Assembly: GCA_016793775.1 (NCBI GenBank)
Contig: JAEULK010000043.1
Coordinates: forward strand, 205,186-269,185
DNA: 64,000 nt
Direction of reading: 5' to 3'
Source: Sphingopyxis sp.
Lineage (GTDB): Bacteria > Pseudomonadota > Alphaproteobacteria > Sphingomonadales > Sphingomonadaceae
Numbering within the stretch: position 1 is the first letter of the stretch; each line of letters starts with the position of its first letter. Below, one piece after another: positions 37,816 to 45,804 of this stretch. A program made the translations under genes and the position numbers. Below the pieces are notes generated by a model, which saw nothing but the letters and a program-made list of their open reading frames with translations, made no database searches and was not told where the DNA came from.

Positions 37816-38388
37816 ATGCTCAGCCTTCCGAATATCCTGACGCTGTCGCGCATATTGGCGGTTCCCATCCTGCTCTTCCTGTTGTGGCCGGGGGTGCGCG
37901 AGGGCACCCACCAGCCGCTGGCGCTCGACTATGCGCTCGCCTTTGTCCTCTACTGCCTGATGGGCATTACCGATTATTTTGACGGCTATGTTGCACGCTC
38001 GCGCGGGATCGTGTCGCGGCTGGGCGCCTTTCTCGATCCGATCGCCGACAAGATCATGATCGCGGCGGTGATCCTGCTCCTGGTCTTCACGCGCGATATC
38101 GCGGGTTATCATGTGATCGCCGCGCTGATGATTTTGCTGCGCGAGATCATCGTGTCGGGGCTGCGCGAATTCCTCGCGACGCTGCAGGTGTCGATGCCGG
38201 TGACGCAGCTCGCCAAATGGAAAACGACGTTCCAGCTCGTATCGTTCGGCGCGCTGATCCTGGCGGGGGCGCTGCCCGCGATGCTGTGGATCAAGACGGT
38301 CGGGCTGGCGGCCTTGTGGGGCGCGGCGGTGCTGACGCTGATCACCGGCTGGGATTATCTGCGCGTCGGCCTGAAGCATATGGATTGA
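37816..38388 (+). CDS. pgsA: CDP-diacylglycerol-glycerol-3-phosphate 3-phosphatidyltransferase
   Basis: A 190-residue integral membrane CDP-alcohol phosphatidyltransferase. The family motif D-x2-DG-x2-AR-x8-G-x3-D-x3-D is exact in TDYFDGYVARSRGIVSRLG and AFLDPIADK. It makes phosphatidylglycerol phosphate, the precursor of phosphatidylglycerol and cardiolipin. It starts MLSLPNILTLSRILAVPIL, as usual for PgsA. It is followed after 4 bases by moaD, so it is probably the first gene of a pgsA-moaD-moaE unit. Confidence 0.95.
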   Translation: MLSLPNILTLSRILAVPILLFLLWPGVREGTHQPLALDYALAFVLYCLMGITDYFDGYVARSRGIVSRLGAFLDPIADKIMIAAVILLLVFTRDIAGYHVIAALMILLREIIVSGLREFLATLQVSMPVTQLAKWKTTFQLVSFGALILAGALPAMLWIKTVGLAALWGAAVLTLITGWDYLRVGLKHMD

Positions 38389-38392
38389 GCGC

Positions 38393-38650
38393 ATGGCGCT
38401 GAAAATCAGCTATTTTGCCTGGGTGCGCGAGCGGATGGGGGTCGCCGAGGAGGCGGTGGCGCCGCCCGACGATGTGGCGACCGTCGGCGAGCTGATCGAC
38501 TGGCTCGGCGCGCGCGACGAGCGCGGGGCGCTGGCCTTCGCCGAGCCGCAGCGGATACGCGCGGCGGTGGACGGGCAGATGGTCGGTGCCGATGCGCCGC
38601 TGCCGCAGGGCGGCGAGGTCGCGCTGTTCCCGCCGGTGACCGGCGGATGA
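38393..38650 (+). CDS. moaD: Molybdopterin synthase sulfur carrier subunit
   Basis: An 85-residue ubiquitin-fold sulfur carrier, ending in the required Gly-Gly (FPPVTGG). The C-terminal glycine is adenylated and thiocarboxylated, then donates sulfur to precursor Z with MoaE. It begins LKISYFAWVRERMGVAEE. Its stop overlaps the moaE start by 4 bases (ATGA), consistent with 1:1 synthesis of the two subunits. moaC and moeA of the same pathway are at 62-64 kb. Confidence 0.95.
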   Translation: MALKISYFAWVRERMGVAEEAVAPPDDVATVGELIDWLGARDERGALAFAEPQRIRAAVDGQMVGADAPLPQGGEVALFPPVTGG

Positions 38651-39096
38651 TCCGCGTTTCGGTCGGCCCCGGGGCGATCGACGTCGCGGCGGAATATGCC
38701 GCGCATGACGCGGGCGGGCATGGCGCGAGCGCGAGCTTCGTCGGGCGGGTGCGCGGCGACGACGGGCTGAGCGAATTGTTCCTCGAACATCATCCGGTGC
38801 TGACGCTGGCGGGGCTGGAGGAATTGGCGGCGACGGCGGCCGCGCGGTGGACGCTCGCGGCGCTGACCCTGATCCACCGCGTCGGGGGCATGGCGCCGGG
38901 CGAGACGATCGTACTGGTGCTGGCGAGCAGCGCGCATCGCGGCGAGGCGCTGGCGGCGGTCGAATTTCTGATCGACCGGCTGAAGACCGATGTGATGCTG
39001 TGGAAGCGCGAGACGTTTGGCGATGGCCGGGTCGGCTGGGTGGAGCAGCGCGACGGGGATCATGAGCGGGCGGAGCGGTGGGTCCCTGGCCAATAA
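38647..39096 (+). CDS. moaE: Molybdopterin synthase catalytic subunit
   Basis: A 149-residue MoaE, the catalytic subunit converting precursor Z to molybdopterin with thiocarboxylated MoaD. Family features are GASASFVGRVRGDDGLSEL, LTLIHRVGGMAPGETIVLV, the catalytic-lysine segment FLIDRLKTDVMLWKRETFG, and WVEQRDGDHE. The stop codon TAA is itself part of a REP-like repeat (CCAATAAATAGGG), so the last residues (PGQ) may have been set by the repeat's insertion. Confidence 0.94.
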   Translation: MIRVSVGPGAIDVAAEYAAHDAGGHGASASFVGRVRGDDGLSELFLEHHPVLTLAGLEELAATAAARWTLAALTLIHRVGGMAPGETIVLVLASSAHRGEALAAVEFLIDRLKTDVMLWKRETFGDGRVGWVEQRDGDHERAERWVPGQ

Positions 39097-39214
39097 ATAG
39101 GGACAGTCCCCATTTAATCAGAGCCGTTGATTGATCCCAGTGCTGGCAATGCAATTAAATAGGGACTGTCCCTATTTATTATGCAATTAAATAGGGACTG
39201 TCCCTATTTATTGG
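39090..39214. repeat. REP/BIME-like array of AATAGGGAC-GTCCC palindromes
   Basis: The right part is two exact head-to-tail 32-base units (39149-39180 and 39181-39212), each holding the palindrome AATAGGGACTGTCCCTATT. The left end, starting CCAATAAATAGGGACAGTCC, is an inverted, slightly diverged copy. The element therefore begins CCAATAAATAG and ends CTATTTATTGG, resembling RAYT-associated REP pairs. No transposase is nearby. Confidence 0.85.
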
Positions 39215-39227
39215 CGCCCCGCCGTTA

Positions 39228-40133
39228 TCACCCCGCCTTGTGCTGGCGGAAGATGTCGGCGAGCATCTGAAACTCCTCGGCGCGCGGGCTGCCCTTGCGC
39301 CAGACGAGCGCGATGGTGCGCCAGTCATGGTCCGAATCGAGCGGGCGGGTGTCGATGTCGGTGTGGTCGAGGATGCCGGCCTCGATCGCCATTTGCGGCA
39401 GCATGGTGATGCCAAGGCCGTTGTCGACCATCTGCACCAGCGTGTGGAGCGAGGTGCCCATCATCCGCGCCCCGGCGCGCAGTTCGGGGCGGTTGCACGC
39501 GGCGAGGGCGTGGTCCTTCAGACAATGGCCGTCCTCGAGCATCAGCATCTGCGCCGGGTCGATCTGGTCGGCGCTGACCATCGCGGGAAGATCCTCGCTC
39601 TGGTCGCCGGGGAAGGCGACGAACAGCGCGTCGTCGAACAGATTTTCGGCCTCGACGTCGCCGCAGGCGTAGGGGAGGGCGAGGAGCACGCAGTCGACCG
39701 CGCCATGGTGGAGCGACTCGCAGGCCTGCGCGCTCGGTTCCTCGCGCAGGAACAGCTTGAGCGCGGGGCGCGTCTTGCGCAGCAGCCGCAACATGCCCGG
39801 GAGCAGGAAGGGGGCGATCGTCGGGATCACGCTCATCCGGAGTTCGCCGACGAGCGGCGCGGCGGCGGCGGCGGCCATGTCGGCGAGTTCCTCGGCCTCG
39901 CGCAGGACGCGGTGCGCCTTGGCGACGATCGCATTGCCGAGGGTGGTGAAGCGCACGACGCGGCGCGTCCGTTCGACAAGCGTCTGGCCGAGCAGGGTTT
40001 CGAGTTCGCGGATGCCCGCCGACAGCGTCGATTGCGTCACGTTGCAGGCATCGGCGGCGCGGCCGAAATGGCCATGCTCGTGGAGCGCGACGAGATATTG
40101 CATCTGTTTGAGCGAGGGGAGGTAGTTCTGCAT
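39228..40133 (-). CDS. oxyR: Hydrogen peroxide-sensing LysR-type regulator OxyR
   Basis: A 301-residue LysR-family activator. The N-terminal winged helix-turn-helix (about residues 5-64) includes FGRAADACNVTQSTLSAGI. The effector domain holds two cysteines in GHCLKDHALAACNRPE. Cys204 and Cys213 have exactly the 9-residue spacing of the E. coli OxyR Cys199/Cys208 redox switch, so peroxide sensing by disulfide formation is expected. No catalase or ahpC is adjacent. The only peroxiredoxin in the window is at 45.2 kb. A REP-like array lies just past its 3' end. Confidence 0.93.
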   Translation of the reverse strand: MQNYLPSLKQMQYLVALHEHGHFGRAADACNVTQSTLSAGIRELETLLGQTLVERTRRVVRFTTLGNAIVAKAHRVLREAEELADMAAAAAAPLVGELRMSVIPTIAPFLLPGMLRLLRKTRPALKLFLREEPSAQACESLHHGAVDCVLLALPYACGDVEAENLFDDALFVAFPGDQSEDLPAMVSADQIDPAQMLMLEDGHCLKDHALAACNRPELRAGARMMGTSLHTLVQMVDNGLGITMLPQMAIEAGILDHTDIDTRPLDSDHDWRTIALVWRKGSPRAEEFQMLADIFRQHKAG

Positions 40134-40270
40134 TGATCGGATATAGCAATCGTCAGTGCGGATTTGAACAAGTCATTCGATTATATGATGCGTCCGATCT
40201 GCGCTGCATCCGGTTGCGGGGCAGGCCATGTCCATGATAGCCCTGCGCAATTCGGGCGGAGGGCGTGGCG

Positions 40271-40738
40271 ATGGCGGTTTCGCGGTTCCTGATCGGGGGT
40301 GTTGCCGGGGTGCTGCTGCTCACCGGCGGGGTGTTCCTGTGGAAGGGGCAGACGCAGCTGACCGAGGAAGAGGTCATCCCCGACGCGCCGCCCGACCCGG
40401 GTCCGATCCCGGTCGCCGCGGCGGGCGCGCCGAAGCGCGGACCCGCGCCGCCCGCCTTGCCCGCGGCGAAGGAGGCCTCGCGCGAGGAGCGGCGCTTCAA
40501 TCGCTACGACCGCGACCGCAACGAGGTGGTGAGCCGGATCGAGATGATGTCGACGCGCACCGCGGCGTTCCGCAAGCTCGACAAGGACGGCAACAACCTG
40601 CTGACCTTCGAGGAATGGGCGGGGGCGACGGGCGAGCGCTTTGCGGGGGCGGACAGGGACAAGTCGGGCGGGCTGAGCCGCGCCGAGTTCGCGACGACGG
40701 CGCCGAAAAGGGCGGCGGTGGCGAAGTGCAAATGCTAG
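40271..40738 (+). CDS. Membrane-anchored EF-hand protein
   Basis: A 155-residue protein with an N-terminal signal or anchor (about residues 5-25). A Pro/Ala-rich linker (about 40-75) leads to calcium-binding EF-hand loops: DRDRNEVVSRIE (weak), DKDGNNLLTFEEW (complete) and DRDKSGGLSRAEF (complete). It ends in CKC. It probably binds Ca2+ in the periplasm. The role is otherwise unknown. The ATG at 40271 is preferred over a GTG two codons upstream because GGAGGGCG precedes it. A family B palindrome follows immediately. Confidence 0.82.
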   Translation: MAVSRFLIGGVAGVLLLTGGVFLWKGQTQLTEEEVIPDAPPDPGPIPVAAAGAPKRGPAPPALPAAKEASREERRFNRYDRDRNEVVSRIEMMSTRTAAFRKLDKDGNNLLTFEEWAGATGERFAGADRDKSGGLSRAEFATTAPKRAAVAKCKC

Positions 40739-40744
40739 AAATGC

Positions 40745-40833
40745 CGTCGCCCCCGCGAAGGCGGGGGCCGCTGGCGGCCTTATCGGGCGATGCCGCGTAA
40801 ACCGATTGCGGCCCCCGCCTTCGCGGGGGCGAC
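40745..40833. repeat. Intergenic inverted repeat (family B) between EF-hand gene and trmFO
   Basis: GTCGCCCCCGCGAAGGCGGG at the left is a perfect inverted match to CCCGCCTTCGCGGGGGCGAC at the right, with a GC-rich centre. It ends 3 bases before the trmFO stop and may act as a terminator for both convergent genes. Confidence 0.9.
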
Positions 40834-40835
40834 GA

Positions 40836-42197
40836 TCATGCCGCAACCCCTTCCGCTAGTTTCATCCACTCGGCGAGCTTCGTCCCTGCACGCTGCGTAT
40901 AACCCAGTTTGCGGTCCTTCTTGCGCACATCCTCGGCGAGCGGGGGGAAAAGCCCGAAATTGACGTTCATCGGCTGGTAGCTCGCAGCATCCGCCCCGCC
41001 GGTGATATGGCCGAGCAGCGCGCCGAGCGCGGTTTCGGGGGGCGGCGGGGGCAGGATGCGGCCGCCGAGTTCCGCCGCGGCGAAGCGCGCGGCGACGAGG
41101 CCGATCGCGGCGCTTTCGACATAGCCCTCGCAGCCGGTGATCTGCCCCGCGAAGCGGATATGCGGCGCGGATTTCAGGCGAAGCTGCGCGTCGAGCAGTT
41201 CGGGCGAGCGGATGAAGCTGTTGCGGTGGAGTCCGCCCAAACGCGCGAACTCGGCCTTTTCGAGCCCGGGGATGGTGCGGAACAGCTCGACCTGGGCGGC
41301 GTGTTTGAGCTTGGTCTGAAAGCCGACCATGTTCCACAGCGTGCCGAGCGCATTGTCCTGGCGCAGCTGGACGACCGCATAGGGCCAGCGCCCGGTGCGC
41401 GGATTGTCGAGCCCGACGCCTTTCATCGGGCCGAAGCGCAGGGTTTCGGGACCGCGCCCGGCCATGACCTCGATGGGCATGCAGCCCTCGAAATAGGGGG
41501 TGTCGGTCTCCCAGTCCTTGAACTCGGTCTTGTCGCCGTCGACGAGGCCCTGGACGAAGGCGTGGTACTGCTCCTTGTCCATCGGGCAGTTGATATAATC
41601 CTTGCCGTCGCCGATCGGGCCGACCTTGTCCCAGCGGCTGGCCATCCAGGCGATATCCATGTCGACGCTGTCGCGGTGGACGATGGGGGCGATGGCATCG
41701 AAGAAGGCGAGCGCGTCCTTGCCGGTGGCGGCGCCGATACTGTCGGCGAGGCCGGGGGCGGTGAGCGGGCCGGTGGCGACGATGGTGAGGCCGGTGCTCG
41801 GCAGGGTGTCGACGCGTTCGCGGACGATCGTGATGTTGGGGTGCTGCGACAGCGCCCGCGTCACGCCGCCCGAGAAAAGGTCGCGGTCGACCGCGAGCGC
41901 CGAGCCCGCAGGCACCTTGTGGACATCGGCCTCGCGCATGATGATCGAGCCGAGGCTGCGCATCTCGCGGTGGAGCAGGCCGACGGCGTTGCTGTCGCCA
42001 TCGTCGCTGCGGAAGCTGTTCGAGCAGACCATCTCGGCGAGCGTGTCGCCCTGGTGCGCGGGCGTCCCATCGCCGCCGCCGCGCATTTCGGACAGGCGGA
42101 CGCGGTAACCCGCCTCGGCGAGCTGCCAGGCGGCTTCGGAACCGGCGAGGCCGCCGCCGATGATGTGAATGTCGTGCGCCACTTTTACCCTAATCAT
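40836..42197 (-). CDS. trmFO: tRNA (uracil-54-C5)-methyltransferase, folate/FAD-dependent
   Basis: A 453-residue TrmFO that makes ribothymidine at position 54 of tRNA, using methylenetetrahydrofolate and FADH2. The N-terminal dinucleotide-binding motif [20 protein letters not shown] is present. So are [35 protein letters not shown] and the C-terminal [17 protein letters not shown] with [12 protein letters not shown]. The start at the ATG ([11 protein letters not shown]) is preferred over an upstream extension. It converges with the EF-hand gene across a palindrome. It is divergent from the YhhN gene, 62 bases away. Confidence 0.95.
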   Translation of the reverse strand: MIRVKVAHDIHIIGGGLAGSEAAWQLAEAGYRVRLSEMRGGGDGTPAHQGDTLAEMVCSNSFRSDDGDSNAVGLLHREMRSLGSIIMREADVHKVPAGSALAVDRDLFSGGVTRALSQHPNITIVRERVDTLPSTGLTIVATGPLTAPGLADSIGAATGKDALAFFDAIAPIVHRDSVDMDIAWMASRWDKVGPIGDGKDYINCPMDKEQYHAFVQGLVDGDKTEFKDWETDTPYFEGCMPIEVMAGRGPETLRFGPMKGVGLDNPRTGRWPYAVVQLRQDNALGTLWNMVGFQTKLKHAAQVELFRTIPGLEKAEFARLGGLHRNSFIRSPELLDAQLRLKSAPHIRFAGQITGCEGYVESAAIGLVAARFAAAELGGRILPPPPPETALGALLGHITGGADAASYQPMNVNFGLFPPLAEDVRKKDRKLGYTQRAGTKLAEWMKLAEGVAA

Positions 42198-42259
42198 TGA
42201 CTTGCCGTTGGTCCGCCGCGCAGTAGGCGCGTTGGACAAAAGATGCAAAGGGGCGGGCG

Positions 42260-42934
42260 ATGGGTGAGCGGAGCTGGGATCGGGCGCGGTGGCTGTGGTG
42301 GCTGGCGCTGGCGGGCGGGATCAGCTTTTTCGTCGCGGTGTTTCAGCATTGGGAGGGGCCGGCGATCATTGCGTGGAAGGGATCGGGCGTGACGTTGCTG
42401 GCGCTTTGGGCGGCGGCGAATGCGCGGGGTCTTTACGGCTGGCTGATCACGTTGGTCCTTGCGCTAGGCGCTCTGGGTGACGTGCTGCTGGAAACATCGG
42501 GCATGATTCCGGGGGCTGTGGCGTTTCTTGCGGGGCATGTCGTCGCGATCTTCATCTATCTGCGCCACTATCGACCGAAGAGCAGCATCAGCCAGCGGCT
42601 GCTCGTCGCGCTGACCGTTCCGGCGAGCGTGCTCATTGCCTGCTCGCTGATGCCCGCGTCCGAACGCATCGGAATAGCGACCTACACCTTGTTCGTCTCG
42701 GCGATGGCAGCGAGTGCTTGGGGAAGCCAGTTTTCGCGTTATCGCGTCGGCATCGGCGCGATGATGTTTCTCGCGAGCGACCTGTTCATCTTTGCGGGCG
42801 AGGGCGGAAGCTTGTCACGCGACGTCACGATGTGGCTGATCTGGCCGCTCTATTTCGCGGGCCAGGCGCTGATTGCGTGGGGTGTGGTCGGCAGCCTGTC
42901 CGTGACAGCGCGGGGCGCGCAAGCCGCCGCCTAG
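42260..42934 (+). CDS. YhhN/TMEM86-family membrane protein (putative lysoplasmalogenase)
   Basis: A 224-residue protein with about eight hydrophobic segments. The family's conserved acidic motifs are present: GALGDVLLE and [12 protein letters not shown]. Mammalian TMEM86B hydrolyses the vinyl-ether bond of lysoplasmalogen. Bacterial relatives are named after it, but the substrate in this organism is not known. It is a single gene divergent from trmFO. A large palindrome starts at its stop codon. Confidence 0.85.
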   Translation: MGERSWDRARWLWWLALAGGISFFVAVFQHWEGPAIIAWKGSGVTLLALWAAANARGLYGWLITLVLALGALGDVLLETSGMIPGAVAFLAGHVVAIFIYLRHYRPKSSISQRLLVALTVPASVLIACSLMPASERIGIATYTLFVSAMAASAWGSQFSRYRVGIGAMMFLASDLFIFAGEGGSLSRDVTMWLIWPLYFAGQALIAWGVVGSLSVTARGAQAAA

Positions 42935-43078
42935 GGCCGATCGACATTCGGCCCCGACGGCCTGCAAATGGCGGCTTTCCGCGCTTCCGGTGCTCACGTA
43001 CTTTAGGTACGCTGCGCTCCGGGTCACGGAAAACCACCATTTTCGGCACGTCATCTTCTGAATGTCGATCGGCTCTAG
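42934..43078. repeat. Large intergenic palindrome (family F)
   Basis: The outer arms GCCGATCGACATTC (42936-42949) and GAATGTCGATCGGC (43060-43073) are exact complements. An inner imperfect hairpin is centred on ACGTACTTTAGGTACGC. It fills the whole gap between the YhhN gene and the host-attachment-family gene. Confidence 0.85.
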
Positions 43079-43524
43079 GCTTCGCCGATCAGCAAAGCCT
43101 CAATATCGCCGATCGGGCGGGCGGTCATTTCCTTGACATGCTCGCTGGCGATGCGGCGCTGGGTTTCCTTGTGCCAGTGCTGGCGCAGTTCGCCCATGGT
43201 GCGCGCCGGGGCGACGACGACGAGGTCGTCGAATTCACCCGCGAGCGCCATGGCGTTGACCTTGGCGGTCAGATCCTTGGCGAAGCGATCCTCTTCGAGC
43301 TGGTGGAAGTCGGCCTCGCCCATCGTGCCGCCCGACAGGCCGGTGCCCGCGGGGGCATAGGACTGGCCCGAGGGGGCGGTCTTGATGTCGCTGTTCTTGC
43401 GATCCTCGCGTTCCTCGTGCGACGCGGCGCGCAGGTCGATCTGCTGCTTGTCGCCTTCGTTGCGCAGGAACAGCGCCTTGCGGCCGTCGGCGACGAGGAC
43501 GAGGGTGTCATGGGCGAGGGGCAT
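43075..43524 (-). CDS. Host attachment family protein
   Basis: A 149-residue protein of the family annotated as required for attachment to host cells (PF10116 type). It begins with a LVLVADGRKALFLRNEGDK strand-helix. The middle FHQLEEDRFAKDLTAKVNAM and LVVVAPARTMGELRQHWHKE, then RRIASEHVKEMTARPIGDIE, match the family. These are cytoplasmic alpha/beta proteins related to release-factor-like folds. The attachment phenotype comes from plant-associated bacteria and may not apply here. The ATG follows GAAGGAG. Confidence 0.85.
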   Translation of the reverse strand: MPLAHDTLVLVADGRKALFLRNEGDKQQIDLRAASHEEREDRKNSDIKTAPSGQSYAPAGTGLSGGTMGEADFHQLEEDRFAKDLTAKVNAMALAGEFDDLVVVAPARTMGELRQHWHKETQRRIASEHVKEMTARPIGDIEALLIGEA

Positions 43525-43650
43525 GGATGTTTCTCCTTCGGTTTGAAGAGGAAACGCGCAGACGCGGCGCGAGGTTTCGGCGGGGTGTCGGGCGGACGGG
43601 GCGGTTGGTCCGGGGAAAGGCCGCTTTCGGGCGTTAGCGGACCAAGGCGG

Positions 43651-43671
43651 TCCTCCCCCTTTGGGGGAGGA
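43651..43671. terminator. Hairpin downstream of the TauD-type gene
   Basis: A perfect 9-base stem TCCTCCCCC / GGGGGAGGA with a TTT loop. No clear T-run follows, so it may be a Rho-independent stop of modest strength or a repeat. Confidence 0.45.
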
Positions 43672-43713
43672 TCGGCACCGTCCGCTCTCCACCCCAAAGC
43701 CGTCATCCGCCGC

Positions 43714-44571
43714 TCATGCTCCGTCCCACGCCGCGATCGTCGTGCGGTGCAAAAGGCGGTCGTGGCCGTCGTAGCCGCCGGTCGCGCGGTGGAGCAGCGA
43801 GCGGTTGTCCCACATGATGAGCATGTCGGACTCCCAGTGATGCGAATAGCGGAACTCCTCGCGCCCCTGCCACTGGATCAGTTCGTAGAGCAAAGGCAGG
43901 CCCTCGGCATCGTCGAGGCCGTCGAAGCCGATGATATAGCCCGCGCAGCCGAACAGGCCGAGGCGCCCCGTTTCGGGATGGGCGCGGACGAAGGGGTGGA
44001 GCTGGGTCTCCAGCGCCTCCTCGCCCGAGCGGATGTCCATGCTGCGACCACCAAGTCCTTTTGGGTCCTTCGCGCCGTACATGCCCTGCGGCGCATAGCC
44101 GGCGCGGGCGCTGTGGATCGCGTTCAGGCCCTCGACGCGCGCGCGGAGGTCGGCGGGCATCGCGTCGAGCGCGGCGTGCTGGTTGGCAAATTCGGTGTTG
44201 CCGCCGACGGGCGGGATGGCGATGCCGAACAGGCAGGTGCCCGCGGGCGGACGCGCCTGGAAACTCCAGTCGCTGTGCCAATTTTCGGCGAAGAGCGGCG
44301 CGGTCTCGTCGGCGCGGCGCTTCACCGCGATGATATGATCGTGGCCGGGGATCGGACGGATGAAGGGATCGTCGCCGAAAGCGCCGAAATATTGGGTGAA
44401 GCGTTCGAGGTCCTGCGCGCCCATCTTCTGATCCGGAAAGGCGAGGACATGATGGTCGAGCCACGCGGCGCGGATGTCGGCGACGGTGGTGGCATCGAGC
44501 GGCTGCGTCAAGTCGACGCCGGTGATACGGGCGCCGCAGGCCTGGCCGCTGGGGGTGATAGCGAGAGTCAT
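43714..44571 (-). CDS. TauD/TfdA-family alpha-ketoglutarate-dependent dioxygenase
   Basis: A 285-residue Fe(II)/2-oxoglutarate dioxygenase. The iron ligands are in the H-x-D motif of ENWHSDWSFQ and the distal His in DNRSLLHRATGGYD. The 2-oxoglutarate-binding Arg is near the C-terminus (LHRTTI). The N-terminus has ACGARITGVDLTQPLD, typical of the family. Known relatives act on taurine, 2,4-D and similar compounds. Here the substrate is unknown and no transport or sulfonate genes are adjacent. The start was moved to the ATG where homology begins, since an upstream extension reads low-complexity sequence. Confidence 0.88.
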   Translation of the reverse strand: MTLAITPSGQACGARITGVDLTQPLDATTVADIRAAWLDHHVLAFPDQKMGAQDLERFTQYFGAFGDDPFIRPIPGHDHIIAVKRRADETAPLFAENWHSDWSFQARPPAGTCLFGIAIPPVGGNTEFANQHAALDAMPADLRARVEGLNAIHSARAGYAPQGMYGAKDPKGLGGRSMDIRSGEEALETQLHPFVRAHPETGRLGLFGCAGYIIGFDGLDDAEGLPLLYELIQWQGREEFRYSHHWESDMLIMWDNRSLLHRATGGYDGHDRLLHRTTIAAWDGA

Positions 44572-44741
44572 GCCGCGATGCTGCGCCGATTGCCGCGTGC
44601 GGTCAATCGGGTGCGGCGGGCCGCCCCGAAAGCTGGCCGAGCCGATGCGCCGCGGCCTTGGCGGCGGCGGCAATTCAGCGGGGCGCCATGTTGGCGAGCC
44701 TAATTTTCGGTCGGAGGGGTTCGGACGGATGGAGACTATCG

Positions 44742-45104
44742 ATGTTCCTGCTCAAAAAACTGGCGCTCACCGCGCTGATCGGCGCGAGTGCGGTTGCCGC
44801 GCTGCCCGCCGAAGCCGACGCGCGCGACCGGCATCAACGCCATGGCTATTCGCGCGACCATGATCGTTACAGCGATTACCGCCCCGACTATCGGCGCGAT
44901 TACCGGCGCAACGACTATCGCGAACGGCGTTACAATTGCCGCCGTGGCAGCGGCACGACCGGGCTGATCATCGGCGGTGCCGCCGGCGCGCTGCTCGGCC
45001 GCGAGGTCGATCGTTATGGCGACCGTGTCCCCGGCACGATCATCGGCGGCGCCGCAGGCGCGCTGATCGGCCGTGAGGTCGACCGCGGCGGTCGCCGCTG
45101 CTGA
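44742..45104 (+). CDS. Exported glycine-zipper (2TM) protein
   Basis: A 120-residue protein. A signal peptide (about 1-26, ending AEADA) is followed by a Tyr/Arg/Asp-rich stretch (RDYRRDYRRNDYRERRYN). Two tandem glycine-zipper repeats come next: GLIIGGAAGALLGREVDRYG and GTIIGGAAGALIGREVDRGG. This resembles the Rick_17kDa/glycine-zipper 2TM outer-membrane proteins. It is likely embedded in or associated with the outer membrane. The ATG follows GGAGACTATCG. The role is unknown. Confidence 0.8.
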   Translation: MFLLKKLALTALIGASAVAALPAEADARDRHQRHGYSRDHDRYSDYRPDYRRDYRRNDYRERRYNCRRGSGTTGLIIGGAAGALLGREVDRYGDRVPGTIIGGAAGALIGREVDRGGRRC

Positions 45105-45231
45105 TACCGTGCGGGCGGCGGCGATCTTGGGATAGGGCGCCGCCGCCCCGCGACATTTTCTTGCGGCGTATCCGCGAAAATCGGCTAAGCTGGGCGTCGC
45201 GGCGTCCGCCGCCGTTCGTGGAGGTCGCCGC

Positions 45232-45789
45232 ATGAAAGCCCTGATCAAGATCGCCTTGCCGCTGAGCCTCGGCGTGTCGCTCGCCGTCCTGCCGATGCAG
45301 GGCATCGCGGCGCTCCAGCAGGGCGTCAAGGCGCCCGACTTCACGCTGAAGGCGGCGCAGGGCGGCAAGGAGTTCGACCTGTCGCTGAAGGCGACGCTGC
45401 GCAATGGCCCGGTCGTGCTCTATTTTTTCCCCGCCGCCTTCACGCCGGGCTGCACGGTCGAGGCGCATCTGTTCGCCGAGGCGAATAGCAAGTTCAACCA
45501 GCTCGGCGCGCGCGTGATCGGGGTGACCGCAGGGAATATCCACCGCGTCGCCGAATTCTCGCGCTCCGAATGCCGCGACAAATTCGCGGTGGCGGCCGAT
45601 CCGGGCGCCAAGGTCGCGGCGCGATATGATTCGACGATGGTCGGGCCCGACGGGGCGCCGCTGTCGAACCGCACATCCTATGTGATCGCCCCCAACGGCA
45701 CGATCCTGCTCGCCTACACCGACAGCAAGCCGCGGGCGCATGTCGAAAAGACGATGGCGGCGGTGCGGGCGTGGAAGGCGCGGCGCTGA
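45232..45789 (+). CDS. Exported peroxiredoxin (AhpC/TSA, BCP-like)
   Basis: A 185-residue thiol peroxidase with an N-terminal signal peptide (about 1-27, ending QGIAA), so it is predicted to work in the periplasm. The thioredoxin fold has VKAPDFTLKAAQGG, the peroxidatic cysteine in FFPAAFTPGCTVEAHLF, and a possible resolving cysteine in FSRSECRDKF. It reduces hydroperoxides. Unusually for this family it is exported. The putative hydrolase gene follows after 15 bases. Confidence 0.87.
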   Translation: MKALIKIALPLSLGVSLAVLPMQGIAALQQGVKAPDFTLKAAQGGKEFDLSLKATLRNGPVVLYFFPAAFTPGCTVEAHLFAEANSKFNQLGARVIGVTAGNIHRVAEFSRSECRDKFAVAADPGAKVAARYDSTMVGPDGAPLSNRTSYVIAPNGTILLAYTDSKPRAHVEKTMAAVRAWKARR

Positions 45790-45804
45790 CGCGGCGCGGC
45801 TGCG

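Noticed and set aside
39149-39212. Possible CRISPR repeats
   Set aside because: Only two directly adjacent 32-base units with no spacers. They fit a REP duplication, and no cas genes are present.
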